Below, piece after piece: positions 6,401-6,805 of a DNA stretch of 6,805 nt. The notes beneath the pieces are model-generated. The model saw only the letters and a program-made list of their open reading frames with translations. It searched no databases and was not told the origin of the DNA. Where the stretch lies: the NCBI GenBank assembly GCA_002712845.1, contig PAUV01000031.1, positions 30,948 to 37,752 of the forward strand. The letters are read 5' to 3'. A program made the position numbers and the translations under genes. Each line of letters opens with the position of its first letter. Within the stretch, counting starts at the first letter, position 1. The DNA is from Rhodopirellula sp. (lineage in GTDB: Bacteria; Planctomycetota; Planctomycetia; Pirellulales; Pirellulaceae).

Positions 6401-6805
6401 TCGCATGTGGTGCATCCGGCTCGTACCAGTTTTGAAGAATTTCAACATGTGGTTGGAGTGAGTGGGTTCGAGGGAGCTCAGATGCTGTGGCTTGATGTCT
6501 GGGCCAATTGGTTCCTCGGAAATTGGAATGAAATGTTTGAGATCACGACAGGTATGTCGGATGATGCTTTGAGACGTAGTGACTTTTTTCAGCTCGCACT
6601 GATGATTGGTGGTTTCGGAAAAGGAGCTTGGTTGGGACGCGATCGCGTCGATGATGCATTGCAGTTGCAAAAGCGTTGTAAAGATTTTGCGTCTGATTCA
6701 ACTACTCCAAATCCGTTCACCGTTTTTGATTATGTGGCGAGAATTCAGGAGTGCATCTATAAAAAACAATTTAAAGAAGGATGGCGGATCTACCAACAAC
6801 TCGAT
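3449..6805 (+). CDS. Giant Ser/Thr protein kinase fused to STAND/AAA-type ATPase and TPR-like repeats (5' part, 1119 residues, no stop in window)
   Basis: A probable cytoplasmic signalling protein: no signal peptide or membrane segment is visible. The layout resembles PknK-like kinase-AAA_16 fusions. Kinase domain, about residues 43-305: glycine loop GSGSSGVV (51-58), ALK with Lys73, HRDIKPDN (166-173) with catalytic Asp168, DYG (186-188) replacing DFG, GTPHFFPPE ending the activation loop (208-216), DIFSLG (228-233) and Arg298. The helix-C glutamate expected nine residues before the H of HPN is Gly89. ATPase module, about 323-570: LIGRRNE (323-329), Walker A GPAGIGKT (352-359) and Walker B LFLVVDDSQWAD (468-479). 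Residues about 601-660 may form a winged helix. From about 675 onward the sequence is all-helical and TPR-like, with Trp-rich stretches near 970 and 1013-1026. ATG 3449 is chosen because it precedes the kinase by a short polar tail; GTG 3440 is in frame, and the frame is open back to 3188 but Cys/Trp-rich there. There is no clear ribosome site. The right edge cuts the gene, so full length is unknown. Confidence 0.96.
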   Translation, partial: MHDENYRDPSKETSLRIQNAKETLLERSKASPSPWNEGDCLDGFLLEKKLGSGSSGVVFRVFDTKTERRCALKLLKSCSPDELLRNKLGFRRMMPLAHPNLLRVDRIYQLGSYIALSMEEVKGVTFTEAIKEYRQLDPVKAYRQLLSLLRDFATGLDVMHSHELLHRDIKPDNLMVDESGRGRIIDYGLVESFGLNRSIGGRSNFLVGTPHFFPPEVICTQLYLPAGDIFSLGISMLEAIYDLQPESKEQHSGLERSRENQRTDAEQIEAAVRTLPDSVPGVILDACREMLEQEPCDRPTAMTLSRLGMPASHSVSWHKQEPLIGRRNESGKLFNWVEDVFSGELGRFHLTGPAGIGKTRLLDEVVDYIEGKKWGQVFRARCRLREDHPMQAFDQICDAVANRYMLDDREPMTLDPVSVELLKGVFPVLGNVLQPDMRISFNETSSVGMDRFIAAIRLTKQLRQVGPLFLVVDDSQWADRDTLNLLDQLQSAVGDAGLGIITASLEESDPQRALATHTINLNPLNLEESLAMIKRAADRWNVEISDGMLNEMALSAQGSPFRLQQLTDELRPGGAVANLTSEGMNTLPSLDRIWKRRLERLSDEARGILTYVVTSGGYVSTQQLGELTCQGETVDVAISELSQQGLVIDEATGGECITIFHDRVAGELIANLPQQDVQLAHQAWAALLMKQQGSALLAARIAGHLFAANKPTLAVPHAIAAAQDAERRLAMTEAGRWYGQVIAQVDDPEKVIFLRKAARCYASATLPVEASLYYQELSTLVDGDESIECRLMATTLLLRCGRLETIDDRLYELAVMLNAPVPRSFRKSFFGVGGRFGQSIATEAKLLVDSLRSFLPRRNKVKPLRHIDFVDPDSSACESIKLDRQRLRMCMMLIRPLTFFDHIYAYDLCIAYSRLAKKCGSRIEEVEAMIIESVFNCYEVGKMRDEAESNLALIRPEVEQLQSHQVSAAWWSGIAYSHALSCRWSHVVHPARTSFEEFQHVVGVSGFEGAQMLWLDVWANWFLGNWNEMFEITTGMSDDALRRSDFFQLALMIGGFGKGAWLGRDRVDDALQLQKRCKDFASDSTTPNPFTVFDYVARIQECIYKKQFKEGWRIYQQLD

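Noticed and set aside
6185..6670. Minus-strand open frame of 161 codons near the right edge
   Set aside because: It is antisense to the continuous kinase-ATPase frame, with no domain pattern or upstream ribosome site.
1..6805. CRISPR array, tRNA, rRNA, insertion sequence or phage signature
   Set aside because: No regularly spaced repeats, cloverleaf or rRNA-like segments, transposase motifs or terminal inverted repeats were seen on either strand.

Overview
The window looks like chromosomal DNA of a planctomycete (Pirellula/Rhodopirellula-type). The reasons are a moderate GC content, widely spaced single genes on both strands, mostly weak Shine-Dalgarno sites, a very large Ser/Thr kinase fused to an ATPase and a helical C-terminus, and two metabolic enzymes that read like eukaryotic homologues. 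The assignment is an inference from gene style; no marker gene is present.

Layout. (1) Bases 1-149 hold no convincing gene, only a short imperfect direct repeat downstream of the first gene. (2) Bases 150-1565, minus strand: a complete UDP-glucose 6-dehydrogenase (471 aa) of the long animal/plant type, all catalytic residues present. (3) Bases 1566-2016: a divergent intergenic region of about 450 bases. It has a perfect 16-bp palindrome and a second dyad just upstream of the dehydrogenase, a nested hairpin in the middle, and a weak promoter-like sequence for each flanking gene. (4) Bases 2017-3120, plus strand: a Gfo/Idh/MocA-family NAD(P)-dependent oxidoreductase, closest by eye to the plant At4g09670-type proteins. 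(5) Bases 3121-3448: a gap with one small ORF behind a textbook ribosome binding site, overlapped by a second frame with coding-like composition; neither is recognised. (6) From 3449 to the right edge, plus strand: the first 1119 residues of a giant protein with an N-terminal Hanks-type Ser/Thr kinase, a Walker A/B ATPase module of the AAA_16/STAND type, a likely winged-helix segment and a long TPR-like helical region. It has no stop inside the window.

Function. The dehydrogenase makes UDP-glucuronate for surface polysaccharide or glycan precursors. The divergent oxidoreductase probably acts on a sugar or sugar derivative, but its substrate cannot be read from sequence. The kinase-ATPase is a signalling or scaffold protein with no demonstrated link to the two enzymes. 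Its most notable features are a glycine where the kinase helix-C glutamate is expected, a DYG instead of DFG motif, and a missing sensor arginine in the ATPase module. I see no rRNA, tRNA, CRISPR array, insertion sequence or phage gene.
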